Shown: piece by piece, positions 22,757-30,860 of the stretch
Layout: every line of letters begins with the position of its first letter
How positions within the stretch are numbered: the stretch's first letter is position 1
Source of the DNA: Desulfobulbaceae bacterium
Lineage (GTDB): Bacteria; Desulfobacterota; Desulfobulbia; Desulfobulbales; SURF-16
Reading direction: 5' to 3'
DNA: 39,066 nucleotides
NCBI GenBank assembly: GCA_023230525.1
Contig: JALNXE010000035.1
Span: 1 to 39,066, forward strand
Made by a program: the position numbers and the translations under genes
Notes under the pieces: generated by a model
The model's database searches: none
What the model was told of the DNA's origin: nothing
The model's input: the letters and a program-made list of their open reading frames with translations, nothing else

Positions 22757-24610
22757 TTAAGCAAAATCCGTTTTCCGCTGATCAAAATGAAATTGAAAGA
22801 GCAGATAGTCTTCCTCGCTTTCAAAATAGATCTTATAGGGCAGGGTCCTTAAGATATGCAGCATGGCCTCGTTTATCTTGAGCACCTCGCCGGTAAAGCC
22901 TGCCACCCCTTTTTCCCGCGCCACATCGATGAGCTTGGCCAGAATGAAACGGGTGAGCCCCTGGTTGCGGTACTGTTTGGTCACGGTGAAGGCGACTTCC
23001 GCCTGATTGAGGGAGCGGTCAAGATAATAGGAGCCGATTGAGACAATCTTCTGCTGCTCCGCCGTGCCCACCAGACCCACCAGCACGAAAACCGATTCGT
23101 AGTCCACGTTGACGGTTGCCTGGGTCTCCTGATGGGGGAAGGTGCTTTTTGGCGAGAAGAAGCGCAGCTTGCGGTCGTCCTGGTCAAGCTCATAGTAGAG
23201 TTCCTGCAGCATCCGCTCATCCGTCGGTTTGACCGGCCGGAAAAAGACGGGAGTCTGGTCGCGGGCCGTGAAGTGCCATTCGAATTTTTCCGGATAGACC
23301 ACCACCACCCCGTCCTTGGTCTGGGGCAGCATCTGGTCCGCGTAGGTGAAATGCAGTCTTTTCGCCTCCTCCAGCAGCTCCATGCGGAATTTCGGATGGG
23401 CGATGCCGATCATCAGCATCACTCTTTCCCTGATGCACTTGCCGTGGAGATAGGCCACCCCCCATTCGGTGACCACATAATGCACGTCGCTGCGCGGCAC
23501 CACCACCCCGGATCCCGGTTCCAGGGTGGCGACGATGCGGGATTTTTGCCCGTCTTTGGTCAGGCTGGGCAGGCAGATGATCGGTTTGCCCCCCTCCGAG
23601 AGGGCCGCGCCCCTGGTGAAGTCCAGCTGCCCGCCCACCCCGCTGTAGAAATGCGCGCCGATGCTGTCCGAGTTGATCTGGCCGGTCAGGCAAACGGACA
23701 GGGCGGCGTTGATGGAAACCATCTTGCTGTTGGCGGCGATATTGGCCAGGTTATTGATGCGGGAAACGGGGTGGAACTCGATGAAGGGGTTACCGTTTAC
23801 GTAGTCATACAATCTTTTGGTGCCGATGACAAAGGAGATCATCACATGGGGGTGGATGTTCTGCCGGCAGTTGACATTGCCGGACTCGATCAGGTCGATG
23901 ACCGAATCGGACAGCACTTCACTGAAGATGGCCAGATCACTTTTGTCCCCCAGGTGGCGGAGCACGGCATTGGGAATGGCGCCGATGCCCAGCTGCAGGG
24001 TCGAGCCGTTTTCAATGAGCCGGGCGCAGTAGCTGCTGATTTTTTCCGTCACCTTATCCGGCGGCGGGTAGGAAAATTCCAGCAGCGGCGCCTCGTGTTC
24101 CACATAGTAATCAATGTCGGCAAAGGGGACAAAGGAGTCCCCGCTGGTCCGCGGCATCAGAGGGTTGATCTGGGCGATGACGATCTTGGCGCATGCAAAG
24201 ACGGTGTGGTTGATATCCACGTTGATGCCCAGCGAACAGAAACCGAATTTGCCCGGCGGGCTTACCTGCAGCAGAGCGACATCAATTCGCAGCCGGCCTG
24301 ATTTGACCAGCTTGGGGATATCGGAAAGGGAGATGGGGATATAATCGGCCTTGCCCTCGTTGACCGCCTGGCGGATCGATTTGCCGACAAACAGGGCCTG
24401 ATGCCGGAACGGGGAGGGCTCCTCACTGTCAAAGAATTTGTTGTCGGACAGGGTGAGAAAATGGAGGATCTCGCAATCGGTGAAGTGATGCTTGTGGGAA
24501 ACCAGCTGGCTGGTCAGGATGGTCGGCTCGCTGCAGCCGGTGCCGATAAAGATCCGGGAGCCGGGTTGAATGATTTTCGTGAGGTCTTCCGGGGAGATTT
24601 TCTTGCTCAT
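22757..24610 (-). CDS. Bifunctional acetyl-CoA hydrolase/transferase - GNAT acetyltransferase
   Basis: 617 residues. Residues 1 to about 440 are an acetyl-CoA hydrolase/CoA-transferase (4-hydroxybutyrate CoA-transferase type), with the catalytic Glu in FSEVLSDSVIDLIESG and the loop GVGGQLDFTRGAALSEGGK. Residues about 450-617 are a GNAT domain with VTKQYRNQGLTRFILAKLI as the acetyl-CoA pyrophosphate loop. The fusion is well known in deltaproteobacteria; the GNAT may acetylate proteins in response to acetyl-CoA, but this is not shown here. Both halves keep their key residues. GNAT gene 24642 lies 31 bp upstream, same strand. Confidence 0.93.
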   Translation of the reverse strand: MSKKISPEDLTKIIQPGSRIFIGTGCSEPTILTSQLVSHKHHFTDCEILHFLTLSDNKFFDSEEPSPFRHQALFVGKSIRQAVNEGKADYIPISLSDIPKLVKSGRLRIDVALLQVSPPGKFGFCSLGINVDINHTVFACAKIVIAQINPLMPRTSGDSFVPFADIDYYVEHEAPLLEFSYPPPDKVTEKISSYCARLIENGSTLQLGIGAIPNAVLRHLGDKSDLAIFSEVLSDSVIDLIESGNVNCRQNIHPHVMISFVIGTKRLYDYVNGNPFIEFHPVSRINNLANIAANSKMVSINAALSVCLTGQINSDSIGAHFYSGVGGQLDFTRGAALSEGGKPIICLPSLTKDGQKSRIVATLEPGSGVVVPRSDVHYVVTEWGVAYLHGKCIRERVMLMIGIAHPKFRMELLEEAKRLHFTYADQMLPQTKDGVVVVYPEKFEWHFTARDQTPVFFRPVKPTDERMLQELYYELDQDDRKLRFFSPKSTFPHQETQATVNVDYESVFVLVGLVGTAEQQKIVSIGSYYLDRSLNQAEVAFTVTKQYRNQGLTRFILAKLIDVAREKGVAGFTGEVLKINEAMLHILRTLPYKIYFESEEDYLLFQFHFDQRKTDFA

Positions 24611-24641
24611 GCTGATCCGGTCATACGAAATATTTTAGATT

Positions 24642-25142
24642 TCAGCTGGTTGCTGAAAATCCCTGGTGAAACACGACAGTGCCTTGCGGAATTTTTTCAG
24701 CAAGCGGCAGGGCAAGAAAAACCTCCTGGGGAATACCCTCATAAATTAACTCCGGGATATTTCTAAAGCCGAACCGTTGATAGTAGCCTGGGTCACCCAC
24801 CAGAAAGCAGCCCTTGCTTCCCAAGGCTTTCAGCCGGGATAATCCTTCATGCATAAGAGACTTGCCAATGCCCTGCCGTTGATATGCCGGCAGCACACTG
24901 ATCGGTCCGAGCCCATGCCAGTTTGGACTGCCATCGGAAATTGCCACCGGCGAGAAGGCGATATGGCCCACCACCTGTCCGTCAATCTCCGCGACCATCG
25001 AAAGAGTGAGCGCCCCGGCACTCCGCAGTGCCTTGATGATGAATTGTTCCGTCTGATGGCTGATCGGATGATTCTGGAAGGCAGCGATGGTGACTTTGTC
25101 AATTGCGTCGATATCTGAGGGTGTTTCGTGTCTGATGATCAT
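24642..25142 (-). CDS. GNAT family N-acetyltransferase (YhbS-like)
   Basis: 166 residues. The start RHETPSDIDAIDKVTIAAF, the acetyl-CoA loop PISVLPAYQRQGIGKSLM and GDPGYYQRFGF are the YhbS pattern. Cytoplasmic acetyltransferase of unknown substrate. Its stop is 31 bp upstream of the acetyl-CoA hydrolase fusion, so the two GNAT-bearing genes may be cotranscribed. Ribosome site is weak (GAGAA). Confidence 0.88.
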   Translation of the reverse strand: MIIRHETPSDIDAIDKVTIAAFQNHPISHQTEQFIIKALRSAGALTLSMVAEIDGQVVGHIAFSPVAISDGSPNWHGLGPISVLPAYQRQGIGKSLMHEGLSRLKALGSKGCFLVGDPGYYQRFGFRNIPELIYEGIPQEVFLALPLAEKIPQGTVVFHQGFSATS

Positions 25143-25291
25143 TTTGGGTTCTCAATTTTCATTGGATATTTTTATGATGGTGAACGCCGCTGCTCAGGGG
25201 CTGCGCAGTTTCAGCGGTCCCTTGCAGCAGCATTGTTACGCCGCTTCATTATTGTTTTCTTCAGCAAGTTGGTAACCAGAACGCACGGAAA

Positions 25292-25708
25292 TTATTCTAA
25301 ATTGTAAGTTTTTTTTAACTTTCTTTTGGTTTCATTACTTAGAGGAATTTCTCTATCCCAACACATTTCGTTAATTAATTTTTGTGAGCTAAAAAAACCA
25401 ACCTTAATATTGTGCCAACCATACCAAACAAGCATACCTCCAATAAGCCAAGTGACTATATTACTACCAAAAAACAAGAAAATACTCAGAGCGATTGCGC
25501 AAGAAAACAATCCCAAAACAATAGGAACTGAACGGGCTCCTTTTTCTCGGGGGATTGAATTCGCCGTTCCATCTATTTCGCTAACAAAAAATAGATTTCC
25601 GCATTCCTTACATTTAAAAAATGGAATTCCGGCAGAATTTCTACCTATAAAAAAATCGTTATCAAAATCGTTTAGGTACGTTTTTTGATGACACTCTGGG
25701 CATTCCAT
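25292..25708 (-). CDS. Zinc-ribbon membrane protein, unknown function
   Basis: 138 residues; AGGAAA 8 nt before the ATG. Two CxxC pairs (MECPEC at 3-6 and FKCKECGN at about 32-35) form an N-terminal zinc ribbon. Two adjacent hydrophobic helices follow (VPIVLGLFSCAIALSIFLF and VTWLIGGMLVWYGWHNI, about 62-100), then a basic tail. The gene is AT-rich compared with its neighbours, a sign of recent transfer. Similar zinc-ribbon/TM proteins are usually uncharacterised. Confidence 0.75.
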   Translation of the reverse strand: MECPECHQKTYLNDFDNDFFIGRNSAGIPFFKCKECGNLFFVSEIDGTANSIPREKGARSVPIVLGLFSCAIALSIFLFFGSNIVTWLIGGMLVWYGWHNIKVGFFSSQKLINEMCWDREIPLSNETKRKLKKTYNLE

Positions 25709-25841
25709 CGTTTTGTTTCCTAGGATTTTTTTATCAAAAGGAATCTACCGTTACTGAAAGGGGCACCATCAACTTATGCCAAACATAATCTGCGGTTTGT
25801 TTACATATATGGCTATATTGGTCCCACGGCGCTTTGCCAGC

Positions 25842-26336
25842 TTATGTCTCAGACTTTTTTCTTATAACCACGCGCCGATCGATTTCCCTATCGCTATGAG
25901 AATGACAAAGCCCGCAAACCAGATATCCAGTCTTCGCTAAAACCTCTATCTCTTCAGTTTGGGGGGATAGGCCTTGCCAAACGCATCCTGGCTGAAGCAC
26001 ATATGGGAGAGGTTGCTCGATACTTGGCTCGGTCACGAGCATAGAAATACTAGGTTTATGTCTCAACATGGCGAAATACGTTTTATAATGCTGAATAACC
26101 AAATTCGTTATTGTAGTAGGCCTATCTCCCACGTTGGTTGCCTGAGCCGATATGAATGTTTGCCGAGCTCTGGAGGGATCTCCCATAATGATCATACCGG
26201 AGTTGACCACGAACCGTATCCTGGGACCAGCGGTTCTCCATTTGTATATGTCCCAAAGGAGAACTACGGTCGCTACTACGGCGCCCCACCAGGCAACTAC
26301 ATCTGTCCCCGTAAGTTCGATGCTAATAGGTTTCAA
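25842..26336 (-). CDS. Membrane-anchored protein of unknown function
   Basis: 164 residues from a TTG at 26336 with AGGA 8 nt upstream. One N-terminal membrane helix (WWGAVVATVVLLWDIY, about 16-31) is followed by a beta-rich domain with FISAQATNVGDRPTTITNLVI, the pattern of an Ig-like fold, and a C-terminal stretch with CGLCHSHSDR. The layout (short N-terminus, one helix, then a VxNxGxxxxTI domain) is the same as the protein at 5641, though sequences do not align clearly. Function unknown; often found in mobile regions. Confidence 0.72.
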   Translation of the reverse strand: MKPISIELTGTDVVAWWGAVVATVVLLWDIYKWRTAGPRIRFVVNSGMIIMGDPSRARQTFISAQATNVGDRPTTITNLVIQHYKTYFAMLRHKPSISMLVTEPSIEQPLPYVLQPGCVWQGLSPQTEEIEVLAKTGYLVCGLCHSHSDREIDRRVVIRKKSET

Positions 26337-26500
26337 TGCTCATTCCTGGTTGACGAATAACAAGTTAATATCTGGTTTCTTGATATCTACACAAAGTCAA
26401 TTACGTTGACAACGTAATTGAGCCATGTAAGCTGAGTTTTTGCCCAGATAGCATCCATTTGCAGCTTGATAATAACGCAAATGGCAAGCCTTTCGTTGCA

Positions 26501-26538
26501 GCGTTTCAACGTTTCAGCGTTCGAACGTTGAAACGTTT
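26501..26538. repeat. CGTTTCAACGTT-type intergenic repeat, copy 1
   Basis: GCGTTTCAACGTTTCAGCGT followed by TCGAACGTTGAAACG: overlapping inverted and direct CGTT(T/C)CAACG units. A second locus of the same type lies at 37771-37824. Confidence 0.6.
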
Positions 26539-26609
26539 GTTCCCCCGGCACCGCAGAATTGCTTTCCCCGGCCGGGCCTGCTATCATATGCCCAGATGCA
26601 ACTGACTTC

Positions 26610-26624
26610 GTAACCGATCACCGG
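26610..26624 (+). repeat. Solitary sequence matching the IS66-type end
   Basis: GTAACCGATCACCGG differs at one of 15 positions from the IS end GTAACCGATCACAGG of the element at 1983-4388. No transposase remnant surrounds it, so it is either a footprint of an excised or eroded copy, or chance. Confidence 0.45.
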
Positions 26625-26676
26625 ATTGCCGGGTCATAGCGGCCCGTATAGCCCCATTTTTCAATGAAGGTGACGT

Positions 26677-26700
26677 AGGGGCGGTTCGCGAACCGCCCCT
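26677..26700. repeat. 24-bp perfect palindrome
   Basis: Arm AGGGGCGGTTCG followed directly by its complement CGAACCGCCCCT. Such GTAGGGGCGGTTCGCGAACC sequences are common dispersed repeats in bacterial intergenic DNA. Confidence 0.8.
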
Positions 26701-26728
26701 GTGCGAACCCCCGCAACATAAAAGAACT

Positions 26729-26857
26729 GTAGGGGCGCCCCTTGTGGGTGCCCTCATGCCCGGCGGGCACCGAAGTGGATATCACGGGTGTGAACTACCC
26801 GGACAGTGGCAAACAAGGGCAGCCCAATCCGAGGGCACCCACGAGGGGTGCCCCTAC
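26729..26857. repeat. 129-bp element with 27-bp inverted termini
   Basis: Starts GTAGGGGCGCCCCTTGTGGG at 26729 and ends at 26857 with the near-complement of it (25 of 27 positions). It sits just upstream of the DUF362 gene and has no coding capacity. It looks like a MITE or dispersed repeat. Confidence 0.7.
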
Positions 26858-26882
26858 ATCGCAACCCCCGAAGGAGGATTTT

Positions 26883-27797
26883 ATGGACAGGCGGCAGTTC
26901 ATCAAGGATGTTTTCCTCTGGTCAGCCGGGGCCACCCTGGCTGTGCCCCAATTCCGCATCATCCCCAGCGCCCTGGCGGCCGAAAGGCCCCAGCCGCTGC
27001 TGTCCGTGGCCAAGGGCGCGGACTATGCGGCCCTGGTCTCCCGGGTGCTGGCTCCCCTGGGCGGCATGGGCCAGTTCGTCAAATCAGGCGACAAGGTGGT
27101 GATCAAGCCCAACATGGGCTGGGACCGCAAACCGGAGCAGGCGGCCAACACCAATCCCCTGGTGGTCATGGCCCTGGCCAGCCTGGCCCTGCAGGCCGGG
27201 GCGGGCAAGGTGCTGATTTTTGACCGTTCCTGCAACGAGGCCCGGCGCTGCTACGCCAACAGCGGCATCCAGGCTGCCCTGGCCGGCCTTGATGACCGGC
27301 GGCTGAAAATCGACCACATGGATAATCGTAAATTCGTGCCGGTGCAGATTGCCAGGGGAAAATCGCTGACCAGCTGGGAGATCTATAAGGACGCCCTGGA
27401 TGCGGACTGTTACATCAACGTGCCGGTGGCCAAGCACCATGGCCTGAGCCGGTTGACCCTGGGGTTGAAAAACAGCATGGGGGTGATCGGCGGCAACCGG
27501 GGCGACATGCATCACGATCTCGGCCAGAAGCTGGCTGACCTGGCCACGGTCGTCAGGCCGAAGCTCACGGTGATCGACGCCACCCGCATCCTGCTGCGCA
27601 ACGGCCCCCAGGGCGGCGATCTCAACGATGTGAAACAGCTCGACACCCTGATCGCCTCAGCGGACCCGGTGGCGGCGGACGCCTATGCCACCACCCTCTT
27701 CGATCTGCAGCCGGCTGACATCGATTCCACCGTGGCTGCCTATAACATGGGCCTGGGCGAGATGGACCTGGCCAAAATCAAGGTATTGACCGCGTAG
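26883..27797 (+). CDS. DUF362 protein with twin-arginine signal
   Basis: 304 residues from the ATG at 26883, which has AAGGAGG 5 nt upstream; the open frame from 26742 is repeat DNA and not part of the gene. The N-terminus DRRQFIKDVFLWSAGATLAV is a Tat-type signal, so it is likely exported folded. The DUF362 domain fills the rest: VKSGDKVVIKPNMGWD, YINVPVAKHHGLSRLTLGLKN and MGVIGGNRGDMHHD. The family is related to ferredoxin-linked proteins with unclear chemistry. The NapH/NapG-like gene follows after 7 bp and is surely cotranscribed. Confidence 0.9.
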   Translation: MDRRQFIKDVFLWSAGATLAVPQFRIIPSALAAERPQPLLSVAKGADYAALVSRVLAPLGGMGQFVKSGDKVVIKPNMGWDRKPEQAANTNPLVVMALASLALQAGAGKVLIFDRSCNEARRCYANSGIQAALAGLDDRRLKIDHMDNRKFVPVQIARGKSLTSWEIYKDALDADCYINVPVAKHHGLSRLTLGLKNSMGVIGGNRGDMHHDLGQKLADLATVVRPKLTVIDATRILLRNGPQGGDLNDVKQLDTLIASADPVAADAYATTLFDLQPADIDSTVAAYNMGLGEMDLAKIKVLTA

Positions 27798-27804
27798 GCC
27801 GCCC

Positions 27805-29370
27805 ATGGTCCGTAACCGCAAAATCCCGGTCTATCTGTGGCGCCGGCTGTGCCAGCTGCTGTTTTTCGCCCTGTTTCTCTTTCTGTTCATCAAGACGGAC
27901 TATAGCGGCTCCGACGAGCTGGAGTATGCCGTTAATATTCTCTTTCGCCTTGATCCGCTGCTGGCCCTGGCCGCCATTTTCGCCGGCAAGACCCTTGTTG
28001 CCCTCATGCTGCCGGCGCTGATTACCCTTGTTTTTACCCTGGTTTTCGGCCGTTCTTTCTGTGGCTGGATCTGCCCCATGGGCGCTCTGGTGGATGGCGC
28101 GGCTGCCGTCATCCGGTCCCCGCAGGGAACGGTGGGCAAAGAGCTGCGCCCGGTCAAATACTACCTGCTCATTTTCATCCTGGTGGCCGCTCTGCTCGGC
28201 CTGCCCCTGGCCGGTTATCTGGACCCCTTTTCCCTGCTGGTGCGCGCCTTTTCCTTTGCCGTCTATCCGGCCTTTGATTTTGCCGTCTCCTCCTTTTTCA
28301 CCTTCACTTACCTGCACGCCCCGGACTGGGGCAATGCCGCCCTTGAGCCGGTTTATGACTTTTTAAAAAACACGGTGCTGCCCTTCAGCCACCGGGTCTA
28401 TGGCCTGGGCCTCCTCTCCCTGCTGCTCCTGGCCCTGGTCCTGGTGCTGAACCACTGGCAGCGCAGGTTTTTCTGCCGCAACCTCTGCCCCCTGGGCGGT
28501 CTGCTGGCCCTGGTCTCCCGTTTTTCCTGGCTCACGGCCCACGGCGGAGACGAGCAGTGCGGCAAATGCCGGCAATGCCGCGCCATCTGCCGCATGGGCG
28601 CCATTGCTGAGGACCGGCGGATCTCGCCGGCTGACTGCAATCTCTGTCTCGACTGTGTCGCCCTCTGCCCCCGCAACCGAATTCACTTCTCCTTTCGGCG
28701 TCCGCAGCCGGATGCCGTTTCCTCCGGCATGACCCGCCGGGCCTTTGCCGGCACGGTGGCCACGGGTGCGCTGCTGCCGCTTTTCCTGCCGGGCAGACCG
28801 CTTACCCGCCGGCCGGACCCGCTCTTGATCAGGCCGCCCGGCGCCCTGGCCGAGGACGAGTTTCTCGGCCGCTGCGTGCGCTGCGGCGAGTGCATGAAGG
28901 TGTGCATCGGCAATGCCCTGCAGCCCGCCTTGCTCGAAGCCGGCATTGAGGGGATGTTCACCCCCCTGGTGCGCAGCCGCATCGGCTACTGTGAGTATAA
29001 CTGCACCCTGTGCGGCCAGGTCTGCCCCTCCGGGGCCATCAAAAAACTGACGCTCCCCGCCAAGCACGCCGTGGTCATCGGCCGGGCTTTTTTTGATAAA
29101 AATCTCTGCCTGCCCTATGCCAAGGGCATCCCGTGTATTGTCTGCGAAGAGCATTGCCCGACCCCGGACAAGGCCATCAAGTTCCGCCCGCAGCAGGTGG
29201 TTAATGCCAGGGGTGAGACGGTGACCGTGCTGCAGCCCTTTGTGGTGGATGAACTGTGCATCGGCTGCGGCATCTGCGAAAACAAATGCCCGCTGCCCGG
29301 CAGGGCGGCGGTCAGGGTGACCGGCGAAGGTCAGACACGCCAGGCAGGGCTGACGTTGAGCGGCGGGTAG
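27805..29370 (+). CDS. NapH-NapG-like polyferredoxin fusion
   Basis: 521 residues. The first half is a NapH/MauN-type membrane protein: several membrane helices with FCGWICPMGALVDG and FFCRNLCPLGGLLALVSRF, then two 4Fe-4S clusters (CGKCRQCRAIC, CNLCLDCVALCP). At about residue 310 a basic/hydrophobic stretch (TRRAFAGTVATGALLPLFL) resembles a buried Tat signal, and a NapG-like domain follows, with CVRCGECMKVC, CTLCGQVCPSG, CIVCEEHC and CIGCGICENKC. NapG and NapH are normally separate proteins that move electrons from quinol to periplasm. Here they are fused and paired with a DUF362 gene, not with nap genes. Confidence 0.9.
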   Translation: MVRNRKIPVYLWRRLCQLLFFALFLFLFIKTDYSGSDELEYAVNILFRLDPLLALAAIFAGKTLVALMLPALITLVFTLVFGRSFCGWICPMGALVDGAAAVIRSPQGTVGKELRPVKYYLLIFILVAALLGLPLAGYLDPFSLLVRAFSFAVYPAFDFAVSSFFTFTYLHAPDWGNAALEPVYDFLKNTVLPFSHRVYGLGLLSLLLLALVLVLNHWQRRFFCRNLCPLGGLLALVSRFSWLTAHGGDEQCGKCRQCRAICRMGAIAEDRRISPADCNLCLDCVALCPRNRIHFSFRRPQPDAVSSGMTRRAFAGTVATGALLPLFLPGRPLTRRPDPLLIRPPGALAEDEFLGRCVRCGECMKVCIGNALQPALLEAGIEGMFTPLVRSRIGYCEYNCTLCGQVCPSGAIKKLTLPAKHAVVIGRAFFDKNLCLPYAKGIPCIVCEEHCPTPDKAIKFRPQQVVNARGETVTVLQPFVVDELCIGCGICENKCPLPGRAAVRVTGEGQTRQAGLTLSGG

Positions 29371-29399
29371 ACATTTTCTGTGACAATCGGCTTCATCCA

Positions 29400-29428
29400 T
29401 TGACAGCAACAGACAATTTGTCTATGGT
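29400..29428 (+). promoter_or_regulatory. Candidate sigma-70 promoter of the receiver-PAS gene
   Basis: TTGACA at 29400-29405 and TATGGT at 29423-29428, 17 nt apart, 55 nt upstream of the start codon. The inverted pair GACAATTTGTC (29412-29422) lies within the spacer. Confidence 0.55.
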
Positions 29429-29483
29429 TTTTTCTGTTGCTTTTCTGAAAAATAGCCTGTCATTTTGATGGATTGGTCGTTTT

Positions 29484-30638
29484 ATGGACACGAAAGAGAT
29501 TAAAAAAATTCTGGTGGTGGACAATAACTCGGTCATCCTGCGGCTGATGAGCCATATGCTGGAGGAGATGGGCTATGAGGTCTATACGGCCGTTGACGGT
29601 CTGGACGCCCTGGAAGTTCTCAGCGGCTTTGCGCCTGATGTGATCTTTGTTGATCTGGTAATGCCCAAGATCAATGGGGAGAAGCTGTGCCGCATTGTGC
29701 GTAGCCTGCCGGAGATGGAGGAGGTTTATCTCGTCATTTTCTCGGCAATAGCGGCGGAGGAACAGGTCGATGTCAAGAAAATCGGGGCCGATGCCTGTAT
29801 CGCCAAGGGGCCGTTCAAGGAGATCAGGGAGCACGTGAAAAAGGTGCTTGGCCTGGCCGCCAGCCGGCGGACATCTCCACCAATGGGGGAGATCATCGGC
29901 TCGGGGAGCATCTTTGAACGGGAGATTACCAAGGAGCTTCTTTCCACCAAAAAACACTTTGAGATCGCCTTGAACCGCATCTCCGACGCCTTTTTCGAAC
30001 TCACGCCGGAGGGCAAGATCGTCTATGCCAATGAGGCCGCCTGTAAGCTGCTTGGCCTGGCCGAGGAAAAGGTGCTCTCCCGGCGATTTGATAATTTTTT
30101 TGCGGCAGAGCAGCACCCCTTTATCGCCAAGCTGCTCTTTCAGGCCGGCACCGAGCTGGTCACGGTGGGTGAGGACAGTCCGCTGTTCATGCATGACCGG
30201 CAGATTCTGCTGAACCTGGTGGCGGTCACCGATCTGAGCCAGCGGTTTATCATCGTCATCATCCATGATGTCACCGAGCGCAAGAGGACGGAGACGCACC
30301 TGATCAAGCAGCAGGAAAATCTGGAAAAACTGGTGGCGGAACGGACCGTGGCCCTTATGGAGGCCAATACCAAACTGCAGCGGGATATTGTGGAGCGCAA
30401 GAAACTCTATGACCAGCGCGAGGATCTGATCCATGAGCTGCAAAACGCCCTGGCCAAGGTGAAGACCCTGAGCGGTTTTCTGCCCATCTGCTCGGCCTGC
30501 AAGAAAATCCGCGACGACAAGGGCTACTGGCAGCAGCTGGAAGCCTATCTCGGCAAGCACTCCGGCACGGAATTCAGCCACAGCATCTGCCCGGAATGCG
30601 CCAAAAAGCTGTATCCGGAACTGCAGGATAAAGAATAG
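29484..30638 (+). CDS. Receiver-PAS signalling protein with Cys-rich C-terminal module
   Basis: 384 residues. Receiver at 1-125 with the acidic pair in VVDNNS replaced by DNN (only one of the two acids kept), phospho-accepting Asp in VIFVDLVMP and Lys in CIAKGPF. A PAS domain (about 150-265, RISDAFFELTPEGKIVYAN) and a coiled coil (LEKLVAERTVALMEANTKL) follow. The end, GFLPICSACKKIRDDKGYW to SICPECAKKLYPEL, is a common C-terminal module in PAS proteins of this group with two CxxC pairs. It has no kinase or DNA-binding domain. A promoter candidate lies just upstream. Confidence 0.9.
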   Translation: MDTKEIKKILVVDNNSVILRLMSHMLEEMGYEVYTAVDGLDALEVLSGFAPDVIFVDLVMPKINGEKLCRIVRSLPEMEEVYLVIFSAIAAEEQVDVKKIGADACIAKGPFKEIREHVKKVLGLAASRRTSPPMGEIIGSGSIFEREITKELLSTKKHFEIALNRISDAFFELTPEGKIVYANEAACKLLGLAEEKVLSRRFDNFFAAEQHPFIAKLLFQAGTELVTVGEDSPLFMHDRQILLNLVAVTDLSQRFIIVIIHDVTERKRTETHLIKQQENLEKLVAERTVALMEANTKLQRDIVERKKLYDQREDLIHELQNALAKVKTLSGFLPICSACKKIRDDKGYWQQLEAYLGKHSGTEFSHSICPECAKKLYPELQDKE

Positions 30639-30704
30639 CCGCCCTTGTCCGCAGACAATCTGCTCTGGAATTTAGTCTCCATAATTTATTCTGATGCATA
30701 AAAT

Positions 30705-30730
30705 ATCGCGGGCAAGGCCCGCTCCTACGG
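30705..30730. repeat. REP-like hairpin repeat
   Basis: TCGCGGGCAAGGCCCGCTCC followed by TACGG: an imperfect hairpin (GCGGGC/GCCCGC) with the same sequence as REP elements of many proteobacteria. It lies in the 222-bp gap before the haem-sensing kinase. Confidence 0.6.
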
Positions 30731-30860
30731 AGAAATGCGACTTTGGATGGGTTACACAGTACGCCGTTCCGTTGCGTTGCAACATCAGAAGTGCTGACGT
30801 TACCAACCGGTGACAAAAGATTGCCAAGGCATGGTGTCTTTTGTTACCATCTGAAGTGCC

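Larger units (their letters stand above)
26337..26882. other. Repeat-rich intergenic region
   Basis: Holds, in order, a CGTTTCAACGTT-type repeat, an isolated IS66-like end, a long palindrome and a 129-bp inverted-repeat element, each listed separately. No gene was found; the open frame leading into the DUF362 gene from 26742 is repeat sequence. Confidence 0.6.

Noticed and set aside
23132..24301. Long frame opposite the acetyl-CoA hydrolase fusion
   Set aside because: Antisense shadow; composition is that of complementary GC-rich codons.
28363..29409. Long antisense frame opposite the NapH/NapG-like gene
   Set aside because: Antisense shadow of coding sequence, with no ribosome site.
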